A DNA stretch of 64,000 bases from assembly GCA_020634875.1 (NCBI GenBank), contig JACKAX010000010.1:41653-105652 (forward strand). Direction: 5' to 3'. Under the pieces are notes generated by a model that saw only the letters and a program-made list of their open reading frames with translations, had not been told where the DNA came from and did no database searches. Below, one piece after another: positions 25,445 through 34,593 of this stretch. A program made the position numbers and the translations under genes. Position 1 is the first letter of the stretch, and each line of letters opens with the position of its first letter. This stretch comes from Anaerolineales bacterium. Its GTDB lineage: Bacteria; Chloroflexota; Anaerolineae; Anaerolineales; JABWBV01.

Positions 25445-25660
25445 AGAATTTGGGCTTACGTAGAACAAAAACTTCCGAAGTCTCCAAGCGTCCAAAATGG
25501 GGCTTCGGTGTCCCATTTATCAACGAATTCTCATCCAAAATGGCTTCTAAAGACTTCCGAAGTTTGGCATGTCGTTATTTTGTGTCAGTCCTAAGCATTT
25601 GAATTGGAAAGTAACAAATTCGGGTTTGGGAAAAGTGTAGGAGAATTTTCGATTTACGGA
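25445..25660. repeat. Spacer with ACTTCCGAAGT and TCCAAAATGG repeats
   Basis: The palindrome ACTTCCGAAGT occurs twice (25471-25481, 25553-25563), and a TCCAAAATGG unit followed by CTTC also occurs twice (from about 25491 and 25534), in mirrored order around the centre. No gene is seen. These look like remains of a small dispersed palindromic element. Confidence 0.55.
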
Positions 25661-25702
25661 AAAACAAAGCGCCTGGGATACAAATCCCAGGCGCTTTGTT
25701 TT
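25661..25702. terminator. Bidirectional intrinsic terminator
   Basis: An 18-bp stem (25661-25678 with 25685-25702, core CAAAGCGCCTGGGA) with a 6-base loop and A/T runs on both sides. It separates the convergent antiporter and 1117-aa secreted-protein genes. Confidence 0.92.
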
Positions 25703-25718
25703 TTAGATTGGATGTAGA

Positions 25719-28700
25719 CTACTTGTAGATAAGCGGGATATATATTCTGTTGAAAATCGCTGTGGTTGTTAACTCAGCACTATCTGTTGCAGAGCCATCG
25801 TTTTGGGAAATTGCAATCACTGTCGCGACATCACTGCTTCCATTTGGAACATCATCGGGAATTTGTACCCACACAGTAAATGTCGTGCTCACGCCAGCGC
25901 CAAGAACGAAACGAGCGTCAGATAAAACGGGTATCCATACATAATCTGCGCTCAGGTCAATGGTGTCAGTAACATTTCCGGTGTTCGTCAACGTTAGTGT
26001 ATAGCTAACGAGTGTTCCAGGAACCCCAACCTCAACCTGATCCCCGGAAAGCATAACACCATACCTGGGCGGTGGAGCTTCAACCGTCAGGGCGAGCGGC
26101 ACGGCAATGAGCGGGTTATTCGCATCATTGCTGGTCACACACAAGGTGCCGGTGTACGTCCCCAGGCTGAGCCCGCTGCTCGCCCAAGTGACGGTGCTCG
26201 CGGTGGCACTCCCCATGCCGGTTGTCCCGGTGCTTGGGGCAACCGTCACCCACGGGAGGTCCGTCGGGGAGGAACAGGCTGGGGTCGCCGCTTCGGTCAC
26301 TTCCCAAGTCAGGTCTGCCGTGCCATAGTTGTGGAGCGTGAGGGTGGTCGTGACCACGGTGTCCGGGGCTTGGGTGCTGCTGAGGGCAGCCGGGGTGACC
26401 TCAATGATGGGGGCTGGGGGGGTATCGGCGGTGGGGACGAGACACCATTCATTGAGCAGCCCGGTGTCCCCCCCGGCACTGTCCGTGACGGCGAGCACCC
26501 AGGTGCCGGCCAGGTCTTCGCCATCGAAGGCACTGAGTGGGTTGTTGGGGGTGGGATGGCCGAAGAGGGCGGGGTCACTCCCGCATTGGTTCTCTACGGG
26601 GCCGTCGGAGCCTTCATCATCCAGTTCGGCAGCCACATTGTTGCCACTGCAACCAAACCCGGCGCCTGTGTAGCCAGGACGGTCAATCATGGTGACCGAT
26701 GTGCCGGTGTCCTGGTGGGTCAGGCTGAAACTGAGGTCGCCGACGTAGGTGTGGGTGGCGTTGAGAGCGACATTCAGGTCTTGCAGGGTGCCGGTGTTGC
26801 CGATGACGAAGGTATCGGTGGCGGTGGTATTATCGGCGATGGGGAGGGCGGGGGCACGGCAGAGGAAGGCGAGGGTGGTGAAATGGAAGGTGGCGGAGAC
26901 GGGGCTGGCACCGCAGGCGTTGTGGGCGGTGATGCGCCAGAAGAAGAGGGTGTTTCCGGCGAGGTTGGTGGAGGGGGTGTAGCTGTTGGTGGCGACGGTG
27001 GCGCTGTCCACGATGTTCGTGAAGCTGGCGTCGGTGGCGATTTCGATGAAGTAGGCGTTTGCGCCACTGACGGCGCTCCACTGGAAGTTTGGTTGCAAGC
27101 CGACGTCTGAAGCCCCATTCGCCGGGCTGATGAGGCTCGCAACGCCGGGGAGAGAAGTGAACACATCCAGGGCAACCGTCGCGGTGTGGGTGCTGGTGGC
27201 GGCAACACCGATGACATCAATGGCGTAAGAGCCAGCCGTGGCCGCGCCGGTGTTGCTAATGGTCATCGTGCTCGTTCCGGGCGGGGTGACGGGGTTGGTG
27301 GAGAAACCGACGGTGGTTCCGGCTGGTTCGCCTAAAGTAGAGAGGGTGACCGGGTCCGTATAATTCTGAACCTGTCCGATATTCACTTCAAAAACGGCAT
27401 TGTCCGGAGCGCAAACTGTCTGTGCATCGGGGGCAACCGAAAGGGTGAAGTCCGGGGAGCCGCATTGGTCAAACTTGAAGGCTCCAATACGTGTACTCCA
27501 GGTGCTGGTGCTGTTGTATTCTCCAGTAAACCAGAACGTACAATCGTCTACGGGATCAACGCTCATAGAGGCATAATCTCCGTACCGGTTACTGCCGTTG
27601 GAAGCCGTGCCATTCACGAGAATCCCTTCCCCTTGGGGCATTGTTCCTAGCGGATCACTTTCCAAACGGCCTGTATAGCGCAGAGATGGGAAGAGTGTGG
27701 AACTGGAGATATTGTAGCCCACTGCAATATTCCCGGACCCATCCATGGCAATCGCGCCCATCCAGCGGCTGTGCGCGTCGGGGGCGAAGGTTCCTTCCTG
27801 GTAAAGGCCCCAGGGATTTGCACCTTGTTTGCGGAGTTCAAACCAACGCACGCCACCGTGATCGGTGCCGTCTACATCAGTGACCAGGTTACCAAGGATG
27901 GTTTCATGATCGCCAAAGTTGCGGTAAACGAGACGGAACATGACCACCTCGCGGAGAGGGTCCAAACGGGTGCTGGTTCCAGGCTGTTGGATGCAAGAGA
28001 AGGAAGTTAAACCGCACAGGCTGGAGTCGAAGTTTTCGACTGGGATATCTACAATTTCCGTAAAGCTGGAATTGGCCGGGGTGATGAAGTCTGCATGAAA
28101 TGCCCAAACTTCCAGGCAGTCTTGTTGAGCAGTAACGATACAGTTGCCAGCTCCATGAACTTCAGTATCCCGATGGCGCATGATGTAGTTCGGCGCGCCT
28201 GCAGGAGGATTAATACTTCCATCCAGATCGCTGGGGGTCAAAGCCTGAAAGCTAAAACCGCTCAGAATTGGGGCGGTAAACCGTTGGGATGTGGCTGGAA
28301 GCCCATTGAGCATTTTGTTCCGATCCAACGCATACGCGGCGGGCAAGTTTTCGTTAGTGGTGAGGTAGTAGGCATCGGGCCATACCCCGAACTTTGGGTA
28401 GTCGGGGAAATTGGTGGTGGGGAACTGGTAGGAGTAGTATGCCCCAAGGGGATCGCTCGTTTGGGAGATAAAAATGCATACACTATTGCCAGAACCGAAT
28501 TCGCTCAGAAGCCAACGGTCGGCCATTTGGTCATACAGGACGATAGGATCGCCAATGCTAGTGGCACATCCGCCTAATGAAGAGAGCGAGAATTGGGTAA
28601 CAAGACTGGCGTCCGTTTTGTCGTAAATGGCTACTTCAGTGGAGTTGATCATTTGGATGTAATAGTCAAGGCCCACATCCCCGACGGTATCCGGCGGGTT

Positions 28701-29072
28701 AAGAAACGTATAGCCCTGCCCGTCGAGATTGAAGATAGGCGTCGTAAAACCGTTGGGAGCAGCGGGGGCCGCTACGGCCTGTACAGCTACCAGCGGATCA
28801 AGACTCCCGATAATCTCCGGGCCGTTGTAGATGTTACCAGTAGCGTTTAGACGGGGATTGATTTCACGATCTAGTTTGATCTCAGGTAATTGATACGGTG
28901 GCAAGTCACGTACTGCTGGACTGAGTGTGGGGTAGACCGCATCGCTAACTTCTACAGCAGACGTAACGAAATGATTATTCGTAGCGGTTACATTGACGCG
29001 TGCATCTAAGATGGTGATCACCCCGAAGAAGAGCAAGCCAGCGAAGAGCCAAGTTCTCCGAGTTGTTTTCAT
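25719..29072 (-). CDS. Giant secreted multidomain protein A (propeller, P-domain, Ig-like, NEW3-like)
   Basis: 1117 residues, with signal peptide (TWLFAGLLFFGVITILDA). The first ~500 residues contain a propeller-like region with repeated aromatic strands, DPIVLYDQMADRWLLSEF, DPLGAYYSYQF, DYPKFGVWPDAYYLT and QQPGTSTRLDPLREV. Then come Ig/FN3-like sandwiches (SLISPANGASDVGLQPNF), a proprotein-convertase P-domain (TATDTFVIGNTGTLQD through NEWCLVP), a choice-of-anchor-like repeat and a NEW3-like domain (YTLTLTNTGNVTDTIDLS). The tail is NRIYIPLIYK. No protease or glycosidase site is evident. It is paralogous to the protein at 29435; together they look like cell-surface or matrix proteins. ATG 29072, with no clear SD seen. 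Confidence 0.85.
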   Translation of the reverse strand: MKTTRRTWLFAGLLFFGVITILDARVNVTATNNHFVTSAVEVSDAVYPTLSPAVRDLPPYQLPEIKLDREINPRLNATGNIYNGPEIIGSLDPLVAVQAVAAPAAPNGFTTPIFNLDGQGYTFLNPPDTVGDVGLDYYIQMINSTEVAIYDKTDASLVTQFSLSSLGGCATSIGDPIVLYDQMADRWLLSEFGSGNSVCIFISQTSDPLGAYYSYQFPTTNFPDYPKFGVWPDAYYLTTNENLPAAYALDRNKMLNGLPATSQRFTAPILSGFSFQALTPSDLDGSINPPAGAPNYIMRHRDTEVHGAGNCIVTAQQDCLEVWAFHADFITPANSSFTEIVDIPVENFDSSLCGLTSFSCIQQPGTSTRLDPLREVVMFRLVYRNFGDHETILGNLVTDVDGTDHGGVRWFELRKQGANPWGLYQEGTFAPDAHSRWMGAIAMDGSGNIAVGYNISSSTLFPSLRYTGRLESDPLGTMPQGEGILVNGTASNGSNRYGDYASMSVDPVDDCTFWFTGEYNSTSTWSTRIGAFKFDQCGSPDFTLSVAPDAQTVCAPDNAVFEVNIGQVQNYTDPVTLSTLGEPAGTTVGFSTNPVTPPGTSTMTISNTGAATAGSYAIDVIGVAATSTHTATVALDVFTSLPGVASLISPANGASDVGLQPNFQWSAVSGANAYFIEIATDASFTNIVDSATVATNSYTPSTNLAGNTLFFWRITAHNACGASPVSATFHFTTLAFLCRAPALPIADNTTATDTFVIGNTGTLQDLNVALNATHTYVGDLSFSLTHQDTGTSVTMIDRPGYTGAGFGCSGNNVAAELDDEGSDGPVENQCGSDPALFGHPTPNNPLSAFDGEDLAGTWVLAVTDSAGGDTGLLNEWCLVPTADTPPAPIIEVTPAALSSTQAPDTVVTTTLTLHNYGTADLTWEVTEAATPACSSPTDLPWVTVAPSTGTTGMGSATASTVTWASSGLSLGTYTGTLCVTSNDANNPLIAVPLALTVEAPPPRYGVMLSGDQVEVGVPGTLVSYTLTLTNTGNVTDTIDLSADYVWIPVLSDARFVLGAGVSTTFTVWVQIPDDVPNGSSDVATVIAISQNDGSATDSAELTTTAIFNRIYIPLIYK

Positions 29073-29126
29073 ATAACACCTTTTTAAAATTTTTTTGGCT
29101 CTTCCGTTTTTGACAGAAAAAAATAC

Positions 29127-29176
29127 CGAAATTTTGAAGGCGTGGGGATATACACCCCCACGCCTTCAAAATTTCG
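29127..29176. repeat. Perfect 21-bp inverted repeat, 8-base loop
   Basis: Arms 29127-29147 (core TTTTGAAGGCGTGGGG) and 29156-29176, loop ATATACAC. It lies 55 bases upstream of the protein A start, on the minus strand within its likely 5' leader. It has no adjacent T run on the minus strand, so it is a hairpin or protein site rather than a plain terminator. Confidence 0.85.
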
Positions 29177-29381
29177 AGTTTCCATCCCGTTAATTCCGGT
29201 AGAACCATTTTTTGTAACAGTTCATGTTTAGAGAGTAGATTTCCTGAGAAAGAATGGGTGTAGGATGTGTGTTCCCATCCATTCTTTTTTTCAGAAGACG
29301 CTCAACGCTGACTGAAGTATTACAAATTTTTGTGGGGCGAATAGCCTTATCCATAAGGGATAATAATCTTCGGACAAAGGC

Positions 29382-29418
29382 TAAAAAAAATCGGGGCACG
29401 GATGTCCGTGCCCCGATT
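29382..29418 (-). terminator. Terminator of giant protein B gene
   Basis: AATCGGGGCACGGA (29389-29402) and TCCGTGCCCCGATT (29405-29418) with a GGATGTCC centre; a run of eight A's on the plus strand gives the U tail on the minus-strand transcript. Confidence 0.9.
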
Positions 29419-29434
29419 GGGTTGGTGGTTGAGC

Positions 29435-32400
29435 CTACTTGTAAAGCAGAGGTAGGTAGAGATAGTAACCTTCGGGAGCGGTTGCCGTTGTGGTGAGGGT
29501 GGCACTCGCAGTTGCCGAAGCATCGCCTTGGGAAGTCGCGGTGATGATAGCCTCATCACTGTCACCTTCCGCAGCATCGCTTGGGACGGTGACGTCAACG
29601 GTGATACTCGCGCTTTCGCCAGCATTGAGGGTGACACTCGTTTCGGAGAGAGTGGCTCCCCAAACATCCGCGGCACTCAGATCGAAGGTGTCGGGGCCAT
29701 TGCCGGTGTTGGTGATGGTGATCTGATAGCTCACGACTGTTCCGGGCATTCCTGATCCAGCCTGATCACTTGCCAGGGCCACACCGTACATCGCCTCAGC
29801 GGAGGTGGTAAGGAGGGTGGTATCGGCAGAGGTGCCATCTCCTTGTGAGGTCGCGGTGATGGTCGCTTCATCGCTATCGCCCACGAGGGCATCGGCGGGA
29901 ATATCCACATCCACGCTGAAGGTGGTGGTTTCACCAGCCGCCAGAGTGACGCTTGCATCGGAAAGGGTGGTTGTCCAGAGGGCGTCCGCGGTCAGGTCGA
30001 AAGTATCGGTGATGTCACCCGTGTTGGTAATTGTCACAACATAGCTGACAGTAGTCCCAGGTTGTCCAGATGCGGCATCATTGCCAGACAGGACTACGCC
30101 AAAGGTGTGTTCCTGAACGGTAAGGGTGACGGGCACAGTAACCAACGGGTTGATAATGTCGTTGCTGGTAACGCACAGGTTGCCTGTATAGGTGCCAGCG
30201 GTCAATCCCGTTGAGTCGAAGGTGACATCTACACTGCTAGTATTGCCGCTGACGGTGGTTCCACTGGTGGGGGAAACATCAAGCCAGGGGATGTCGCTCG
30301 GAGCATCACATGCAGGAGGTGGAGGGGGCATTAAGGACAGATCGTCGTAATATGCGGAGGTTGCGTTGTTTGCAAAAAGATCCACAGCGCCGATTGCCGC
30401 AATGCCGCCACCACTGACATGTCCGGTCCATGTATCGGTGAAGAGCGGTTGGTTGTTGTAGTAGAAGGTTTGGGTATCCGCGTCGAGGTCAATTTCAACA
30501 CGAATTTCAACCCATTGATCGTAGACAATGGGGAGAGAATTGGTGCCGGTACAGGAGGTGCCGGTAGCATCGTAGAGTACATTGGCGGCACTGTCGAAAC
30601 AGACTTGTGTGGACCAGTTATTGGTTGTGCCTACATCATCGTACTGATTCAGAAGGATGAAATAGGTTTGCCCTGACATACTGCTAGGGAGGTATTGCCA
30701 AGCTGTGTAAACCCATTGCCCGGAGGTGCTTCCGCTGTATTCATGAACCAGGTCAGAAGCGCCCAGGATATCCACAGAGTTGGGGGCGCTCAAAGCTTGT
30801 GCTGCGGTTGTACTGGCCGAGGCCGCGGCGCTGTTGCCCCAACCTTTCCAGCCACCTACTCCATGCAGGTTCTGACCAGTCGCATAGCTGTCGAAGTTGT
30901 CGCTCCAGATTTCAGCAGGAGCAGCACCTTGATCTTCAAAGATACTCCAATCCAAGTCTTCGTCACCGGTATTGCTGATATCTAGCGACTGGGTAACCGT
31001 TGTATCGTTGTACTGTGTGCTACTGAGACTGGTGGGCGAAACCTCGATGGTCGGAGGCAGAGTAATTACGTTCACCGTTGCAGTATCTGTCGCCGCGGCG
31101 TATTCCGGCTGAACGGGAGCGATCAGGATGGCGAAGTTGTCGGCCAGGGAGGGGGTATTGTAGGAATACTGGAGCGCGCTGCTCGCATTCTCGTTGATCC
31201 CAACGGTGGCCGACGCTCCAAAATCGTAGGTGGGATTTTGGAAATCCACATCCAGGTAGTTGAACAGAATTTCGTCAGTGCCTTCAAATAGGATCAATTC
31301 GAAAGTGGTGTGGCCAGGGGTATTGCTATAGTGAGGCCGGTCGTACCATTCAATGATGAATTGCCGGTTCGGCGCGGTCCCTTGGGTTTCGTAGTACACA
31401 TTCCCTGTGTCAGCATCAACATCATCCCAGAAGGGGAACATGGCCAGGGGGTGGGCTGAGTTCGGCAGGGTTGCATTGGTTACGGCGACATCCCCGGTGG
31501 TGGCGTTGAAGAGAATCCCACCATTGTTGCCTACCCGAACCAGATTGGAGGTCACCCCATAGAAGGTGAACGGGAAGGGCATAGTGACATTGGCTTCGCT
31601 GTCATCGGTCAAGTTGAGGGCGGTACCGGTACCGCTAATTTCAACCCAGTTGAATGGCACCGTATCATCGTAGGCATAGCCGCCAGGATTGTAGGCTTCC
31701 CAGGTGGCGGTGTTGACCGTAGTTGCGATGATATTCTCTGTGGTGGTGTAGTAAGCCGAGGCTCCAGGGGTTAATGCATAGGAGAGGTTGGTGAAGAGTG
31801 CGCCCAGTTCGCTATCCATCAAATCGTGCTGGTGCAGGGTCATATCCCCAGTGTTGGTGACGGTATAGCAGTAGGTAACATCCGTGCCAAAGCTTACGGT
31901 AATGACATCGGTTACAGCGCATCCCAGTGGATCGGTGCCAACTGTTTTCGCCATTTCGATATTGGCAACGGGTGTGTCCACAGTGGTGAAGTTGAACGTG
32001 GCAGACCAACTTCCATCCCCGCAGACATTTGTCTTGCGAACATGCCAGTAGTAAGTTGTGGATGTGTCAAGGGTGACGCCAACAACTTTGGATGTGCTTT
32101 GAAGACCTGTGGCGCTATACACAATGTTGGTGAAGCCTGCGTCGGTTGCAACCTCAAGTTCGTAGGTACCACCTTCGGGTACAGAGCCCCAGGTTAAGGT
32201 AGGATCGATAGGCTGCGCAACAGCTCCGTTGGGCGGGGACACCAGGTTGGGGGCACCACTAATCGGGTCAAAAAGACTCAATTCGACCGAAACGGTATGC
32301 GTGCTGGTAGGGGCATCGCCTGTTACCTCGATGGTATACACGCCGCCCGTAGCCGCACCCGTGTTTGTGACAGTCATGGCACTGGTGCCAGGAGGAATAA

Positions 32401-34231
32401 CAGTAGAATCGGAGAAGAGGACGGTAGTCCCTGCGGGTTGACCAACTGTTGAAAGATCAACCGGATCGTTGTAGCCTTGGACCTGCCCAATATCTACGTT
32501 AAAGTAAGCTTCATTGGGTTTGCAGACTTCTTGGCTATCTGGCGTGACATTCAACGTGAAGTCCGGGGTGCCGCATTGATCAAACTTGAAGGCACCCACA
32601 CGGAGTTGCCAGCCAGCCGTGCTGGTGGTGGGATAGTACTCATTAACTGCCCAGAAGGTGCAGTCGTCCACAGGATCAATCGTCAAGGACGAATAATCTC
32701 CCCAACGGTTTCCGGTAGATAGCTGGGAACCTGAACCGTTCACAATGGAGCCTTCACCCTGGGGCATAGTGCCTAACGGGTCACTGGCGAGACGCCCGGT
32801 GTACCAGATACTGGGGAAGGTGCTTGTCCCATCCGAGGCGCTGTAGGCCATGGCGATATTTCCAGAGCTATCCATCGCTACGCTGGCCATCCAACGATGG
32901 ATGCCATCGCTCACGCCAGGGGCATAGGTTCCTTCCTGGTAGATGACGGGAGAACCACCGGGGTCGCGAATTTCCCACCAGCGGTTCCCGGCGATGCCCG
33001 GTGCGGCTTCGACGGATTGGTTCGTAACCAGCGATTCATGATCGCCAAAGTTACGATAAGCCAGCCGCCAGATGGGGCGTTGCCGGTAGGAGAGGATGTC
33101 CAACCGTGTACTCGTGCCAGGCTGAGGAATACAACTGCGTCCTGAACACAAGCTGAATTGTGTATCAAAATTGGTAATGGGCAGTGTATTGACCAGCGCA
33201 AAAGTTGAATTTGCAGGGGTGCCGAAGTCAGGGTGGAACTTCCAAAGCGTTAGCGCATCTTGAGGGGCACCATATGCCGCACCATCATCCATCGAACCCA
33301 TGTAGTATTCGTCATTGGTTGGCGGCAGGGTATTGCCATCGAGGTCCGCAGGAAGCAAGCCATCACCTACGTTATAACCACCCCCTACTGGAGCGGCTAG
33401 GAAGGAGAGAATCACGGGGTTAGGATTTCCGTTGATTACATCAGAAATTTGCATGGCATAGGCTCCAACACCAACGAATGTTGTGCCTCCAGCAAATTCA
33501 CGGGTGCTGATGTAATAAGCGTTGGACCAAATCCCATACTTGGGATAGTCCGGGAAGTTCGTGCCTGTGGAGACGGCGTAGCGGTAGTAAGTGCCAGTAG
33601 GATCACCTGAGGTGGAAATTGCCACACAGTTGAAGTATGTAGGGCCAGAGGAAGTGAATTGGGAGAGCAGCCATCGATCATGGAATTGATCGTAGAGGAC
33701 AACAGGATCACCCGAATTGTCGGTCTCGCAATCGCCGCCAAAGCCGCTCCATAAAGTGTTATTTGTTACTGGACCGTAAAGCACACTCCCAGTTTTGTTG
33801 TAGACCGCGAAGTGAACGTTGCTCATCACAACGATGTGATTGGGGCCGACATCTCCATTGGGGTCGGGGGGAGTGAAGCCAGCAATGTTAGGAACCGCAT
33901 CAAAACTGACAATGGGGGTCGGAATGACATTCGGTCCTACGGTGGATTGTACAATTGGGTCCACATCTTGCGGGCCTAAGGGACCTTCCAAACCGGTCGG
34001 AAGATCATCAAAAATTTCAAGGGTGGAATGGAAATCGAGCGGCGCAGATGGCATATCCTTTAGGGGAGAAGACACATCAAAGTGCACTACTTCCATTGTG
34101 CCGCGGTAAATGGCACTATTAGGGTCCTCTTGTTTGGCGGTGGCTGTTTGACCGGGGGTAAAGCCGATTGCAATCAAGCCTGCCAGTAACAAGATCGCCG
34201 TTACGAGCATTGAACGGTAAGTAAATTTCAT
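29435..34231 (-). CDS. Giant secreted multidomain protein B (propeller, Ig-like, NEW3-like repeats)
   Basis: 1598 residues with signal peptide (YRSMLVTAILLLAGLIAIGF). The N-terminal ~600 residues match protein A block for block (DPVVLYDQFHDRWLLSQF, DYPKYGIWSNAYYIST, PQPGTSTRLDILSYRQRP, DDCTFWAVNEYYP). Then come an Ig-like sandwich, a TVTNTGDMTLHQ repeat of the DUF11 type and a NIDO-like segment (MPFPFTFYGVTSNLVRVGNN). A LamG-like carbohydrate or lectin segment (WSDNFDSYATGQNLHG) follows, then two NEW3-like repeats (FGVVLSGNDAASGQPGT and YGVALASDQAGSGMPGT). It ends YYLYLPLLYK. The sandwiches suggest adhesion or surface-layer function. It lies upstream of and parallel to protein A, as a tandem duplicate with extra modules. 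Confidence 0.85.
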   Translation of the reverse strand: MKFTYRSMLVTAILLLAGLIAIGFTPGQTATAKQEDPNSAIYRGTMEVVHFDVSSPLKDMPSAPLDFHSTLEIFDDLPTGLEGPLGPQDVDPIVQSTVGPNVIPTPIVSFDAVPNIAGFTPPDPNGDVGPNHIVVMSNVHFAVYNKTGSVLYGPVTNNTLWSGFGGDCETDNSGDPVVLYDQFHDRWLLSQFTSSGPTYFNCVAISTSGDPTGTYYRYAVSTGTNFPDYPKYGIWSNAYYISTREFAGGTTFVGVGAYAMQISDVINGNPNPVILSFLAAPVGGGYNVGDGLLPADLDGNTLPPTNDEYYMGSMDDGAAYGAPQDALTLWKFHPDFGTPANSTFALVNTLPITNFDTQFSLCSGRSCIPQPGTSTRLDILSYRQRPIWRLAYRNFGDHESLVTNQSVEAAPGIAGNRWWEIRDPGGSPVIYQEGTYAPGVSDGIHRWMASVAMDSSGNIAMAYSASDGTSTFPSIWYTGRLASDPLGTMPQGEGSIVNGSGSQLSTGNRWGDYSSLTIDPVDDCTFWAVNEYYPTTSTAGWQLRVGAFKFDQCGTPDFTLNVTPDSQEVCKPNEAYFNVDIGQVQGYNDPVDLSTVGQPAGTTVLFSDSTVIPPGTSAMTVTNTGAATGGVYTIEVTGDAPTSTHTVSVELSLFDPISGAPNLVSPPNGAVAQPIDPTLTWGSVPEGGTYELEVATDAGFTNIVYSATGLQSTSKVVGVTLDTSTTYYWHVRKTNVCGDGSWSATFNFTTVDTPVANIEMAKTVGTDPLGCAVTDVITVSFGTDVTYCYTVTNTGDMTLHQHDLMDSELGALFTNLSYALTPGASAYYTTTENIIATTVNTATWEAYNPGGYAYDDTVPFNWVEISGTGTALNLTDDSEANVTMPFPFTFYGVTSNLVRVGNNGGILFNATTGDVAVTNATLPNSAHPLAMFPFWDDVDADTGNVYYETQGTAPNRQFIIEWYDRPHYSNTPGHTTFELILFEGTDEILFNYLDVDFQNPTYDFGASATVGINENASSALQYSYNTPSLADNFAILIAPVQPEYAAATDTATVNVITLPPTIEVSPTSLSSTQYNDTTVTQSLDISNTGDEDLDWSIFEDQGAAPAEIWSDNFDSYATGQNLHGVGGWKGWGNSAAASASTTAAQALSAPNSVDILGASDLVHEYSGSTSGQWVYTAWQYLPSSMSGQTYFILLNQYDDVGTTNNWSTQVCFDSAANVLYDATGTSCTGTNSLPIVYDQWVEIRVEIDLDADTQTFYYNNQPLFTDTWTGHVSGGGIAAIGAVDLFANNATSAYYDDLSLMPPPPPACDAPSDIPWLDVSPTSGTTVSGNTSSVDVTFDSTGLTAGTYTGNLCVTSNDIINPLVTVPVTLTVQEHTFGVVLSGNDAASGQPGTTVSYVVTITNTGDITDTFDLTADALWTTTLSDASVTLAAGETTTFSVDVDIPADALVGDSDEATITATSQGDGTSADTTLLTTSAEAMYGVALASDQAGSGMPGTVVSYQITITNTGNGPDTFDLSAADVWGATLSETSVTLNAGESASITVDVTVPSDAAEGDSDEAIITATSQGDASATASATLTTTATAPEGYYLYLPLLYK

Positions 34232-34593
34232 CGAAGTCTCCTTATGTTGAAATTTGAGGGGGGATGAGTTGCGTTTGTAACTAATCCTATACGGCCAGTA
34301 GGATTAAAGTCATATTAGAAATTATAGATGAAATTGGAGGAGCGTCAAGAATAAATTTTTTCGATCCGGTAATGGCAAAACAGGAACACGTTTGTTTGCA
34401 GGGCTTTTCAGCGAGGTGTTCGGGTAGAAGAGAAGGGGATTGCAAGCTAAAATGGGGCGCTCCCGAACTTTAAGGAAGAGCTGAGAAGTCAAACTATCTC
34501 GGCGCGTGGAACCTCTTGAACCGGGTACAATCTTTCTTTTCAGGGCGTTATTTGTAGATGTCCATATTATTTTATGAGATAGGAGTTTCGTAC
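34232..34593. other. Divergent intergenic region between giant protein B and second antiporter
   Basis: 362 bases, no gene. A purine-rich GGAGAC lies just before the giant-gene start on the minus strand. On the plus strand TACAAT (34526-34531) is a possible -10 but lacks a -35. The ATG at 34558 for the antiporter is rejected in favour of 34594, which has an SD. The region probably carries both divergent promoters. Confidence 0.45.

Larger units (their letters stand above)
29073..29434. other. Intergenic region between the two giant-protein genes
   Basis: 362 bases with no convincing gene (small frames are short and overlap the hairpins). It contains a 21-bp perfect hairpin at 29127-29176 and the terminator of the upstream giant gene at 29382-29418. 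The sequence between them is AT-rich and may hold the promoter of protein A on the minus strand. I could not pick a defensible -10/-35 pair. Confidence 0.6.
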
